This document shows positions 34,803-46,929 of a stretch of 64,000 nt of DNA, in pieces (positions within the stretch are counted from its first letter, which is position 1; every line of letters starts with the position of its first letter). Location of the stretch: the NCBI GenBank assembly GCA_022113835.1, contig JAILWY010000026.1:3616001-3680000 (forward strand). Direction: 5' to 3'. A model generated the notes under the pieces. That model saw only the letters and a list, made by a program, of their open reading frames with translations, did not search any database and was not told where the DNA came from. This DNA comes from Atopsyche davidsoni. Lineage: Eukaryota; Arthropoda; Insecta; Trichoptera; Hydrobiosidae. A program made the translations under genes and the position numbers.

Positions 34803-37740
34803 CATTTGCACGGAAGTTTGCGCAGCCCGGGACGTGCTCGGGCGGCGCACAATGCTGGTAGGTGTTCTGGCTGTTACCGTGACAGCTAATACAAAGCATT
34901 TTGTAGCCGTTTTAAATGGGGCGATAAAAACTTAAACACAATGGCAGTAAAATGGTGCTGGGGGGATTCATTAAAGCGCTTTCTTCGTTTTCGTGAGCTG
35001 TAAGTCTTGAATGTATTTTGCATTCTGTGTAAATGTTTCTTTAAAACACTCATAAGATTTATAAATGTTTTTGTAGTAATAAGTTTTTGGCATGCAGAAC
35101 ACGTGAAATGATAAGCATAACACTCGTTGTTTTTTTTTTTTTTTGTAGAGCTCGTCTGACTATCTGCGCTGTGATTTAATCTTATATCAGGCTTGTTACA
35201 CTGAAATATTTTTATTATTAAAAATAGGTAAAAAAAATCATTATAGTACATATATATATATTTTTTACAGGTTGATAATCACTAAATTACTAAATAATTT
35301 AGATGTTTTAATTTACTGAAGAATTTCTCATATAAAAATAAAACAAATTCACAGACTCTTATTAGTGCTTAATTTATTAATTACCACGGTTTTACATAGC
35401 AATTATTGTGAGAATCAAAAAATATTAAAATCTACATTAAACTCAGCAGTTCTCATGGGTTATTATTAAATGGGCTTTTACAGTGAATTTACAAAATTAT
35501 TAAGAGAGATGAAAGATGAAAAGGCATAGATAGACTACGTAAAGTATGTGTTTTGTATGGCATTGAATCGAGAGTTCTCTGTGCATCTGTTTTCATTATT
35601 TCCCAAAACCTATAGTGAAGCTGTTCCCACGCCTCGCTTTAATTACGATCCTCAATAATTGACCCACAAATATCGCAGCGTAACATTTAATTACTTACCT
35701 GTCTAGATACATAACGCAGGTGAGGACCCGACAGTCCCTACAAATCCGGTTTAGTTATAAAATAACCCTATAATCTAAAATTATGGCCTTTATGAAATTG
35801 CCGTCATAAAAAACGAAAACATTAAAAGACATCAATATGTAAACAGCATTAATTTTTTATTATTTTTTTTAAACCTATACATGCATAGATTACATTCAAG
35901 TACATTATTTAGTGAGAATGACTTATATATTGTCAAATATATAATATTGTCGGAACGACATTTTTTTAATGGTGGTTGAATAAATAGGTTTGATTTATTA
36001 TAATACTTATTAATAAATTTAACGATTAATTCCATCAAATACGTTCAAACAAAAATAAATTTTATTTGTACGTATTTGAAAGAAAATAAAATATTTGGTA
36101 TTTTTTCATATAAAATTTTAATACAATCAAGTGATTTACTTTTATTTTAGCGGAATCATCGAAGCTAAAAAAATTTTTTTTTTTTAATTCTTCATAATTT
36201 TTCTGAAATAGAGAAGCAGGTAAATAAGCCACAAAGGATTCGAAGTGATTGCAGGTGTGTCCGATTTGTATCACAGCTTCAAGGCTTTATCTCTTATTGA
36301 GTAATAAAAAAAATCATCACCTTTATTTCTCTCCCCTAATGCAAATCCATGGTTGACGAGGAGACGAGCTTACAATAGGACCACGGGATAGTTTGTGTTG
36401 ATATTTGTTTAACGTGATCCTTTTACAACTATTATAACAGACTTTGTACAAAAACCAGTGTTTCTGGTTTATAAACTATTACTGCTTAGTAAAAATGTTT
36501 AACATATTACATAATAACCACATTGAACTCTTGGTAAAAATATGTTACAAGCAGTAATATTTAATTGATTCAGCAATTAAGATTTAAATTTAAAACGTGA
36601 CTTTTTGATTGCGGTCGTTTTTCTTTTCATAAATATTCAATTATTACTTAAAACGCTAAAATTCGTTTATGGTACAATCGACCACATTATAAACGTATTC
36701 ATAAATCCAATTATATTATCGCTGAAAATATGAGCTGTTACATTAAATAAATTCAAAATCACAATATAAAATATATGTCCAATTTTGGTGATTTGAAGGC
36801 AGTAATATATTCAAGAACTATTTGCTAAAATCACTATCATTATCATATAAGGACACGTTTTCATTAATCTAGATACAAGTAACGAGTAAAAATAATGAGC
36901 ACGTATCTTGCAGATTAACTTTTATATAAATATGGGTGCATAATACACATTTGATATTTATATATTAAATGTATATATGTACATCTTCGTAACCATTTCT
37001 GAAACATGCAATTGGAATAATATCCAGTTATAGTAAGACAGCATTGCATTAAATATTTATTGGTGATTCCAAGTTTCTCTCTGCAATAATCTCAAGGAAA
37101 TGTCTATAAAATTATATTCTAAGTCCGTACAGCGTCCTTATAATGCGGTGCAGCATCACAAGTGGATCGGAGATAATATCACTTGAGATGCGAGTCCGTT
37201 ACCTAACCCGACATCAGATCTCCAAGGTACACGTGTCCTGTACGACTCTGTTTGTAGGGGGAAATACACATTTTTATATTTATTTAACAACCAGGAGACA
37301 TCGAAACTTAGATAATCTAATAGTGAGGAGTTTATGTACACACTACATTGTAAGAGTAGATAGCCTGAAGGGGAGAGGCTGGTTGGCATTCAAAGGATGC
37401 ATTCAGAGAGTAATATGGCTGCGTTCGACATAATACATCTCCGGTATTGAGCTCGTTGTATAAATAGTAACCAGATATAAACCTTATGAACCTGGGGGAT
37501 TTAAAGTTAATATTTTGAATTTAATCTAGTTAGTAGTATTATTAAAAAAGGAAAGAAAGGAAAAACGTGTTTAATATAACTTTTTTTTATTATAATAATA
37601 ATTGATGCGCAAAAAAAATACATGCCCTTAAACGTGTTTATCTTAATATGTAAATAATTTGGTTTGTAATGAAAAAAAACCTTCGTATTATTAACGGAAA
37701 CTAAATCCATTAATAAAATATTTGTCCTGTGGACAGGTAA
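34803..37740. other. AT-rich noncoding stretch
   Basis: No gene recognised. A short GC-rich patch is at 34,803-34,880; a POU octamer ATGCAAAT lies at 36339-36346. Open frames of 68-121 codons are AT- or lysine-rich without domains. Confidence 0.5.
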
Positions 37741-37744
37741 GCAA

Positions 37745-37955
37745 TAATCATTTGTGAGCGTCAAACCTTCACACACCCCGTCTGGTCCGAAAATAACGTG
37801 TCCCGAGGGGATGGTGGTCGCCATAGCAACCGCCGGCCGCCCAAACAACCCCCGCCCCTGTCTGGACGTCACGTGGACCGGATATGCAGATCACTCTTCC
37901 TCCTCACCCTCTCTCGCCTCCTCCCGGAGACTCCGTGCAATGTCACGCTACACCT
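37745..37955. promoter_or_regulatory. GC-rich pocket with a perfect RFX X-box
   Basis: GTCGCCATAGCAAC at 37817-37830 fits the X-box consensus GTNRCC-N2-RGYAAC at all positions. RFX factors bind X-boxes and in animals often drive ciliary genes. The pocket is strongly GC-richer than the flanks. It also reads ATGGCGAC on the minus strand, a YY1-like core. No ciliary gene was recognised in the window, so a target cannot be named. Confidence 0.4.
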
Positions 37956-38102
37956 GCAATCATTGGCAGTTTCAAGTAAATAAATCATAATTCATGTCAA
38001 ATAAAGAGCTTTTCGCTTATCTTTAATACATAAAAACGTATTTAATATTTAATTGGCATAATAAGTACGTTGTTTCACTTATAGGATATGATTGTTAAAA
38101 AA

Positions 38103-38256
38103 TTATTGCTAAGTACCAGTGATTCGTTGGTATAATTGGTAATGCACCAGCCATGTAAGCTTGGGGATGTGGGTTCAAATTCGATATTTTTCTGAGAGTT
38201 TCTTTAATCAATTTTCAATATTTGAAAAAATGTACTTAATCATTATCAACGTATTG
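38103..38256 (+). repeat. tRNA-Thr-type SINE, partial, tail type B
   Basis: Leader TTGCTAAGTACCA, then a tRNA-like head from GTGATT at 38119 through an anticodon loop CATGTAA and a broken T-arm (GTGGGTTCAAATTC), where about 15 bases are missing, then TTTCTGAGAGTTTCTTTAAT and the B-type tail (TCAATTTTCAATATTTG, ending ACTTAATCATTAT). No convincing target duplication. Confidence 0.75.
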
Positions 38257-38796
38257 TTATTTGAAACTAAATTTTGATACTAAACTCACAGAAATATTTA
38301 CACAATCTAAAAGACTTGTCAATTTGAAGAGTGATTAACAAGCTGTTAAATGTATCAATAACATTATTTAACTAGTGATAAGATTTTACTATTAATTTTA
38401 GTACTTTAGAGATAGTGTTTATTTGATCAGTCTTCAACAACTTGATTTTGATTAAAAATAGACGAATTTTATTTTAAGATTTACCAAAACCTAATTTTGG
38501 CTTAAAATGCATTTGATACTTTAAAATAATTGAATATATTATATGTAGAAGTCTTAAGACTAGTTATATACGGTTGATTAAATCTCACTTATTTAATTTG
38601 AAATTTAATTAATACCAAAAACTACTTGCAGTGAGAAATGCGGTGAATTTATTTAAATGCTCTTTGTTTGCACTTATTATTGTAATGCAATAAAAAAAAA
38701 ATTCGAAACATATCCAATTAATCCGCGAACATGTAAATCGACTCATTTGCGAGGAGAAAACGTTTTACTGTCGGACAGAATCTCGGATCTGGAGAC

Positions 38797-38931
38797 ATGT
38801 CGGACGAGGGTCTTCCTTCCTTATCTGGTGCATCATCGGGGATTGCACATTTGCATGAAGTCCATGAGAACAATGCACCAGCCGCTGCGAAGAAAGTGAA
38901 GAGTGAAGCAGAAAATGCAAACTGCAAATAA
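38797..38931 (+). CDS. Possible short coding exon, 44 residues, unrecognised
   Basis: ATG at 38797 opens a 44-codon frame to TAA at 38929-38931. The peptide starts MSDEGLPSLSGASSG and ends in a lysine/glutamate-rich part (KKVKSEAEN). It is acidic to charged with balanced composition, unlike the surrounding AT-driven frames, and lies in a local GC rise (38,740-38,950). A plausible splice donor (AAA/GTGAAG) lies near 38,894, so the exon could end before the stop. I do not recognise the protein; it looks like the N-terminus of a nuclear or regulatory protein. It could equally be a conserved noncoding island. The opposite strand also has an open frame. Confidence 0.25.
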   Translation: MSDEGLPSLSGASSGIAHLHEVHENNAPAAAKKVKSEAENANCK

Positions 38932-38984
38932 CAAACCCCGGACCCTCGTCTCCCCGGCAACAGCAAACAGAAGTGATGCATCAT

Positions 38985-41900
38985 TATTTTTGAATTAAAT
39001 TTATAAACTTGGAAAACATATATTTTGCCTTTACCTTTACTTGTTATCTATATAATGGTTCTTGGGTGTGATATTTATCAAGGACTGTTATAAATTCAGC
39101 AATGTCAGAAATAATTTGGCTTAAATACTTTAAAACAATGTTTTGCTATAATGCTCTTAAATTAAACTCGTTAAACAACGAGTTAAACGTTACTAGAAAA
39201 CAGTAATATAACAGAAAACAAGAGCAATCTCAAAAAAAATATTTTCTTAGAACCAAATAAGAATGAACTGAGCAGAGAACAGCAACTTTTTTCTAGACAG
39301 CGATGTGAGTACTTAATGTCAAATATAAGTAAAACATTTTTTTATATGATATAAGATAGGGTTTTAGGAAGACACTTGGTATGGACTTATATATATATAT
39401 TTTAATCTTTGCTGCATACATAACGGGGCAACATCAAAGCAACGGTAACGCACGCAGGTTTCACTTGTACCTAATCTGATGTTTATGTTTTAAATATTTA
39501 CTTGTAATTCTCATAGGCTGAGTGTATATTTAGTAAAAGTGCAGTTTTAATCAATTTTTAAATTACGTTTATGATATCACGTGTAATCAAATCACAGCCG
39601 GCCATTAAAACTAATTTGCTTTATAATTTGCTACGAAATTGAACATGCCCATGAATATTCATGACGAAATTAAAATTACCATTTTACATTATTTTAAAGG
39701 TTTCATTTTAAAATTGCAATTAAAGCGGAGTATTTGTGGCGACCCCGTTATGGGACATTATACGGGATACATAATCATACTTCATACTTATTAATCCACA
39801 CAATTACAATACACACTTCATCATTGAATTAATAGCGCTGAAGGATTCCTTGAAAAACTATTTAATTTTTTCTTGTTTATTTTAAGGTAAACTTTTGTCT
39901 CGTCATTTATTTTCCTACTTGTGAAAGTTACACGTCAGCTGAAAAATTCTCTGAAAATTTTAAAATTAAATTATTCCACCTCAAAATTCATTTCGCCTAA
40001 AGAATATCATTATATCTATAAAGTGGTTTTTATTACACTTAAAAATATAAAGACTACTTTTGTTAATATAAAAACTTAAATACTAAGTTCGTTGACATTG
40101 TGTTATTATTATATAAAGAAATATAACTCGTTTATATGATATTATAAAACACCTGCGCTCTGAACGATTTTGGCCAAGGCTTAATCCTTAGCCGACGAGA
40201 ATGATACAAATCTTGTATTTAATTACACTCACAAAATGAAATGATTTATTAATTAACTTTAATTATACCACAGCGGCTAATTACGTTAAAAATAAAAACA
40301 TATTTATTATTATTCCCACGTTGTAGAATGTTGCAATGCGGTATAAGCCCGTATTAGGCATAACTTCTCAGTCTATAATCATGCATGAACAAGAACCTGA
40401 CTATAATATTGTATGATACTACCTCATTAAGCAATTTTCCATACACAAACCAGTATTTAGCGTACAAGTCTATCTGTGTCACAACTCCATAGTGAGGCAG
40501 CTCATAAATAAATATTTAATTAAACATATTCAGTTTGTACCTTTGGATAAATTCAAATTTGAATCCACACAATCATAATCAATGTCGTGTTACGGGAGAT
40601 TTAAACTAACGATTGTATTATGGCGGGCGCTATCAGATCATTCGCGTGGCGATTTCAAATCGAGTCGGGTATTTAAATTATGCTAAGTTCATTTCCGATG
40701 ATTATCAAACACGTACCAACAAATCAAACTATCCATTGACTATTGACTCGCGCAGCGGCATGTGAAAACTAATACGTGAGTCGTGATACGATTGTCAGCA
40801 AACATTTTTAACAATAACTCGAAACGATAAACAAACAAACAAATGTACCGCTTACATTGTATCCAATTATTTCAATATATTTTAACATAAACGAACACGG
40901 AATTTCTGCTGTAATTTTACAAAATATATTTACAAAAAAATTAAAGCTACACTCTTGTAATAAATTTAAAAATAATACTTCCCTGTGTTGGGAGTAATAA
41001 AAATGTTTGTATGTGCCACTTACTTTAGGATTCAAGCTTCTAGAAAATGCTCGGTCTAGATTGCTTTGTTGAGATAAGTCCTTATCGTAACTGAATTGTC
41101 TACTGGAATAAATTGTCCTTCGGGACTGCATTCTCCCCGGTGCAGTGTTTGAACATTACAATCAAAATATACGCTGTTTAATAAACGGAGAGCGTATTAA
41201 TTCACTTAATTTTCGTTTTGAAAAAACTCAGCCTTGATTCATCAATGATCACACATTTATTGATTTCTTGAAATCCAAATTTTCATTTATTTCATTTAAA
41301 AACATCGTGAAATTTTTGTGAGTATTTTATTCGAAAAATTGAATTCACTTTAAAAAAATATTTTTCTAACACGTTATCAAGGGTATATTAGACTTTATCT
41401 TATGATACATTTAAACTCAGTCATATTTGGTATCAAACAAGCTTTATATGCTTCATTAGCATGGCTGTAAAGATGGTGTGAGTGTGAAAAATGACGTTAT
41501 CTCACTCACGCACATACTGCTTGGAGAGGAATGATCGATAGACTAATTTAAAATAATTAATAACGCAGTGATTAAAATAAAACCAACAATGCAGGATGTC
41601 TCTTAAAACCAAGCAGAGTGCATTTGTCGTTAAGGCAATTACAACAAGCACTTGAAGTTTCCGTATAATGTTAGTGAGTAGCTCTGTTAGCCTATAGTGT
41701 GAGACATTGCAGGGAACATAACGAAGTGAGTAATTTTATAACAAGTTTCTGGGTTTTATTAGAAAGCCGAGGCGAAGAAACTTTGTAGTTGTGTGCACTC
41801 CGAGATTAGCTCAGCCCGAGTGCGAGGGGAATTATTAATATTTTACTCGTAAATATAGCAAGGCAAATATAATTTACAACCCGAGTGCTGAATAGTTATG

Positions 41901-43110
41901 GGTAACTAATACACAGTTAAACTCTAATTGAGCGAAACACGTGCCATGAAATTTGAAAATCAATAAATCAATTAACACAACAAACTTAGTAAAACATTAT
42001 TTTTTTAAATTAAATATATCATGTTTTTAGGTGAATATATCGTTGAGAATTTTATTAGAGACTCAGGTAGGATTTGAACCCAGGCCATTGTATCCCAGCG
42101 GTTTGCTTAACTGAACATAAATCTGAACCATTAAATGCAAGCTAGGAACCAATGCACCTAGCTTATGCATTTTATGTGAGAATCGATTGCAAAAAAACAT
42201 TACATTCATAAAAGAAACCTGTATCCTTGCTTATTGATTAAATATTGAATATAAATTATTTGTTAATACTTATATCAAATCAATCGAGAAATAATTAACT
42301 TGTCTTAATTTCATTTTAATCTATTTTTAATTGTATCGTTGTTTATTTTGTGGAACAAAATTGTATTAATGGTTTTTATAGAGTTCTGTTTAATATTAAT
42401 TGGAGAAAGCTCTCTTGCCCAATAAAGCCATCATGAAAACTTTGACGATGTCTGAGTTTTAACGACGTCTATTAGAGCAAAGGAGTTCTAGATATAAATT
42501 ATTAGACTCTACAAAACTTTATAGTTTTTCATACAACTAAAAATAACTACTATAAATATCTATGGAAGTGGTTGGCTAAATTTTAAAGGCATTACCAATA
42601 ACTAGTTGTAATGTGAGCTTTTTTAGCTCTACAAATACCAAGTCTATTTTAAATATTTGGAAAATCACTCCTTGTGTAGGTAATTATATTTTATCAATAC
42701 TCTGGGCCTTAACCAAATAAAATATCTATACATCCCTTAAAAACAAGTGTGCATCTCTTACGTGCAAATTGCACGCAATTTGTATGTAAGAATTCTTTTA
42801 TGGTTTTACTTATTGTTAGTTCTTTTATCAGAATTTAGTCATAAAATTACAACTACGAGTTTTTAATTCAACACTTTCAATTCACTAGTAAGAAGATATT
42901 CCGAAAATGGTAGCTTTAACATTTTACAACATAGTTTTTATAAAATATCAGCAAATCAACCAATTTTCTAAGACGTTAACATTTTCATAATATTAAACTA
43001 CAAAAACCATTATTTTACTTTTAAAAATAAAAAAAAAAACGTAGCTTATGTAACCGAGATTTCGTCGCAGTGTTCATAGTTCATACAAACACTCACAAGT
43101 AACACTCGCA
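38985..43110. other. AT-rich noncoding stretch
   Basis: No gene or bounded transposon recognised except the tRNA-like relic at 42.07 kb. A 107-codon minus frame at 40,808-41,131 has no domain. A mildly GC-richer patch is at 41,680-41,830. Confidence 0.5.
42064..42135 (-). repeat. tRNA-like SINE relic, minus strand
   Basis: On the minus strand: CAAACCGCTGGGATACAATG, then GGCCTGGGTTCAAATCCTACC, a clear B-box and T-arm of a degraded tRNA-like head. Body and ends unclear. Confidence 0.45.
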
Positions 43111-43149
43111 AAGTTCATTGTAGAGTCCACATTATCGTCAGTAATTTGT

Positions 43150-43400
43150 CTCTATCCTGAATGAGAGTCTCGGATAATGGAGGACGAAGCGTCACAAGGG
43201 CCCCTGCACAACTTCCCCATAGACAATGGCTGCCTCCACACACGGGGTGGGACCCTCCACCCTGCACCCTGCACCCTGCACCCTGCACCCTCCCCCATCC
43301 CGGTCCCCGGCCCGGGGTCGGCGACCTCTCTGGGAAACCAAGCAGCTCGGATATGCATATTGATGCTGGAGATGACTGCAAACTGCGAATGAGATTCCTA
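43150..43400 (+). other. GC-rich island with (CACCCTG)n, possible exon or promoter
   Basis: A GC-rich block with overlapping open frames on both strands. One + frame begins at 43177 (MEDEASQGPLHNFPIDNG) but soon enters the heptamer repeat, so its later part is repeat-driven. A GC-rich noncoding island is the safer reading. Confidence 0.25.
43258..43292. repeat. (CACCCTG)n heptamer minisatellite
   Basis: Four exact copies of CACCCTG from 43258 to 43285 plus a partial fifth. Confidence 0.95.
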
Positions 43401-44135
43401 AAATTATGAATACGTCTACAGGTATTCAGTGTTGCAAATCGTAATACGTAGCAAATGCTGTATTTAAATATTAATATACCAGATCAATGGCGGCACGTCG
43501 GGCTGCCATGGTAGCAAGGTAATACAAACAATGACTCCCCATATCACATGCATAGGTAATCCATAATAATTAACAAAAAAGGAATAAGCTTCGTGCGTTA
43601 CATTATTTTTTCTAAATAGTAATTTATAATAGTTTTATGTATCATCTATAAAAATTAAAAACGCATTGAAATGTTAACAAAAATTAACATAAAAATTATC
43701 ATATAAATTTAAATACCTGAAATGTAGTATGCGTACAAACTAACAGAGATTTAATATTTTAAAATTTCCTCTACTTTTTAAAAAGCTTTTTAAAGTAAAC
43801 TTTAGTTGGCAAATTCACCACACGGATGGGACGCGGTTATTAAAAAGAAAATACATTTTTATTTTTTTTTGTAATCGCAGATTATAAAGAGTTTTATAAA
43901 ATGTATGTAATATATTCGATAAATCGTTAACTATTTTTTTCTAAATCAGACATTGCAGTCTTTGGTAACTGGCTCACGGGATTTTACTCGTATGCATTTA
44001 TTTGGGTGTATTTTTGTAAATTCCAATACAAGCAGGGCCAAGAACAACTCGGCCGGATAATATGGAGTAGAGATGTACATTGAGTTGCCGGCTGCCTTTC
44101 TGTTGATGTATGCAGTTTTTTTTTATCATTCCCTT

Positions 44136-44258
44136 CTGAAGAACAATAGCCTGGACTACCTGCAGCTCCTGGGGTGCAGCGGTGCGGAACTGCAACACTA
44201 CACCTCTCCGTCGTCCCTCGTCATCAAAGCAGCTCTGGCATCCCAACTCTTTCCTTAG
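44136..44258 (+). CDS. Possible 3'-terminal exon fragment, unrecognised
   Basis: After a T-rich tract (44,116-44,135) and CCCTTCTGAAG, which could be a splice acceptor, about 39 codons are open to TAG at 44256-44258. The peptide contains NNSLDYLQLLGCSGAELQHY and ends AALASQLFP. Third codon positions are mostly G or C in the middle of it, unlike the AT-rich neighbourhood, which favours real coding. On the minus strand the same block is also open (GCQSCFDDEGRRRGVVLQF) with an AG acceptor and a CAG/GTAGTC donor-like edge, so the strand is uncertain. No family recognised. Confidence 0.25.
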   Translation: MKNNSLDYLQLLGCSGAELQHYTSPSSLVIKAALASQLFP

Positions 44259-44467
44259 AAGCTTAAAAGAAAAGGCTTTCACTAATAACTATAGCCACAT
44301 CCATATAAAGCGCTTATTTTTAATTACCCTAAATACTTTAGTATAAAACTATTGAATACAATATCTCGGAATTTTATCAAATACCCAAGAAAAGATACCA
44401 CTACGAAATACCGTGGACTCGTATAAACATCAGATACATCAACTTCAATAAAGATATTATATATATG

Positions 44468-44489
44468 TAAAGCAATTATAATTGCTTTA
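44468..44489. repeat. Perfect 22-bp palindrome
   Basis: TAAAGCAATTA followed directly by its inverse TAATTGCTTTA. It could bind a dimeric homeodomain-type factor (TAATTG/CAATTA cores), or be chance in AT-rich DNA. Confidence 0.6.
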
Positions 44490-44551
44490 GGATTATGTAC
44501 CAGCGAGACTCGGATACCGACGGTGACAATGATAACTGTTTTATCGACCAT

Positions 44552-46690
44552 TAGTCACCGGTCGATAATACAGGGAGCTGAGGAGTCATAAATTGTGTTA
44601 AAGATATAAATGATATTGTGCACGTAATCATATTAATAATAATTTAAGATAAAGTAGAGTGGAACGGTTAAGACAGATAAATTGTCGTTTCTTTACCATT
44701 TTAGGTAAGAGGATATATTTTATGTATATGATTTATAATTATAATTATAATTATGTAGAAATGTCAAAATAAATTCTTTACCATTTTAGAGCAACGCCAT
44801 TATTTTCCTACCCACGCTACATAGTCTTATATATATATATCAATTATTAAATTAATTTAATGATGCTTTTAAAAGGTTTTTTGTAATGAAAGCATTCAGT
44901 TTCTTTTAAAGGTCGATTCTTACGATACGCTGTTCTAACCTCTGATCTATCAAACCGCTGTCTTATTACATTGAACAACGTACACCATTAAGCACTATCT
45001 CAGTCCGATTTTAGCCTCACCCGTTTCAGGTAAACGTATTTTCCTTAGATTCTGAATGATAGGCTTAAAAATAAATTAATTCAATATAATATTTATTAAT
45101 GTTTGAATGTACATGTTATTTTGGACAGGCCCGGTCACGTGTCATAACAAGATGTCATAGTGTCAGTGGAATATCATCAGAACCATTTCTCATTTTGACT
45201 GATCACCTGTACCATTCGTAACACTGTTTGGCAGTTTGGTTTTTTCATTTTGTATTGAGAAACTGACATCATTATTTGCACTGCACTTTTTTTGCGATTC
45301 TAAGATTAATGAAACATCCGATCAAACGTTTGGCGTAAAAATACACTGCAAAAATCAATCAAGTATTTACAATACGTTTTTTATAAAAAAAAATTGTTGG
45401 CGTTGTTCTTTATTATTTACCTCTTTACTTGTCTATCACTCTCAGCATTTATTATACAATTTTTTTATTTTGATTTAATTAATGATAGGAGAGCATACAC
45501 CCGAAACTAATCGCGTGCTTATAAAAATATATTATTTCAGTGCACAGCTTTGAAAATATCAAAGTACAACAGTACAAAAATAAAATATAGAGTTGCTCTT
45601 ACAAACTCAACTCAGTGTAAAAATAATGTACTAAGAATGAACTAACAATTTCTTTAGTCATAATTTACTAGTCCACTAGTCCAATTTTAATCAAGCCAAT
45701 TATCACTTGTGTTACAAGATGATCAGCAAACAATAACTTAAAGTATTTTGCGACAGCGATGAAATCAAAATCTAAGTGATACTTAGCATGACAAGTGCGC
45801 TACGTTCACTTCATAAAATAATGAATTTAACGAACTCGCCCCATAAAACAAACTTAATGACTCATAAATTCAATAATTAAACTTTTCAATTAAAAATATA
45901 TTTTTATTACAATTATCTCAGGCATTTTATTCAAACGAAATATTTTATTTTTTACTTTTACGTCGTATTGTTATGATGTCGGTTTAAATCAGTAATCACA
46001 ATAATGTCAATTATCTGACATTAATATTTATTAATTTTACTGCCTGAAAAGGTTGTTGTACCGAGCCCCGCACACAGACGCAGGCCTCGTGGCAGTGTGT
46101 GTGCGCGGGCCAGGCCATGTTGAATTGTGTTACGCGAGATCCGACCGGAGATAATCAGACAAAAGGAAAAATCTGCTCTCATTTCGTATTTTCAAATTCA
46201 GTTTGGCTGGAATAAAGGGAAATACGAAATAGTTTTTTTTTTTTTTTTTTTAGTGGTATATAGAATATGCAATCTATTGTCAGCAGATCAACGAGATTGC
46301 CAGATATATCAAACAATATTTTTTTGTGAACCCGAATCCAATTAATAAGCAACCCTTTGTGGTTATCTGTAACATTTCACGTATAGATTATTTATGAAAT
46401 TTTGATAGATAAAACGAAAAAGGTGTTTTGAGGCGGTCTGATCACCATATTGGCCAATATAACCCAATTAAAAAAATACATGACCGACCGGTTTAATTTG
46501 TAAACATGAAAAGCTTACTTATGTACATCAGTCTGAAGAAGCCGTTGAAAATATAAAACGCATTTGTCTATTAATATTTGTTGTTTAAACTGATATAGGT
46601 ATGAAACTCAATATGAATTGATCGAAGAGAAGATCATACACGTTGTGACTACCTTCGGGAATGCATTGAATTGTGTTATGATATTTTAAT
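44552..46690. other. AT-rich noncoding stretch
   Basis: No gene recognised. Small GC-richer patches at about 45,125-45,240 (with GGTCACGTG near 45,133) and 46,060-46,130. A 17-base or longer T run lies at about 46,231-46,251. Confidence 0.5.
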
Positions 46691-46737
46691 CTCAGGCTGG
46701 ACCTGTAATTGCCCTGTCATCACGGAGAGAGCTCGGA

Positions 46738-46791
46738 CGTGCGCGCACGTGACCGCACGTGACCGCACGTGACCGCACGTGCACGCACGCC
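46738..46791. promoter_or_regulatory. Four CACGTG E-boxes phased exactly 10 bp apart
   Basis: CACGTG at 46746-46751, 46756-46761, 46766-46771 and 46776-46781, each separated by ACCG except the last, which is followed by CACGCACG. The unit GCACGTGACC is a 10-bp minisatellite. Phasing close to one DNA turn would place all boxes on one helical face, suited to cooperative bHLH-Zip binding. Site use is inferred; the array itself is plain. Confidence 0.6.
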
Positions 46792-46929
46792 CTGCATATC
46801 TCTTGACATTGTCATAATATGTGAGGATGTGCAAATGAGAGCGAAACAAGAATACCAACTGCCTATTTAATATGAAACATGACAAATTGACAAGTGCACC
46901 ATCAACACAAAACAAGATATGCTGTTAAT

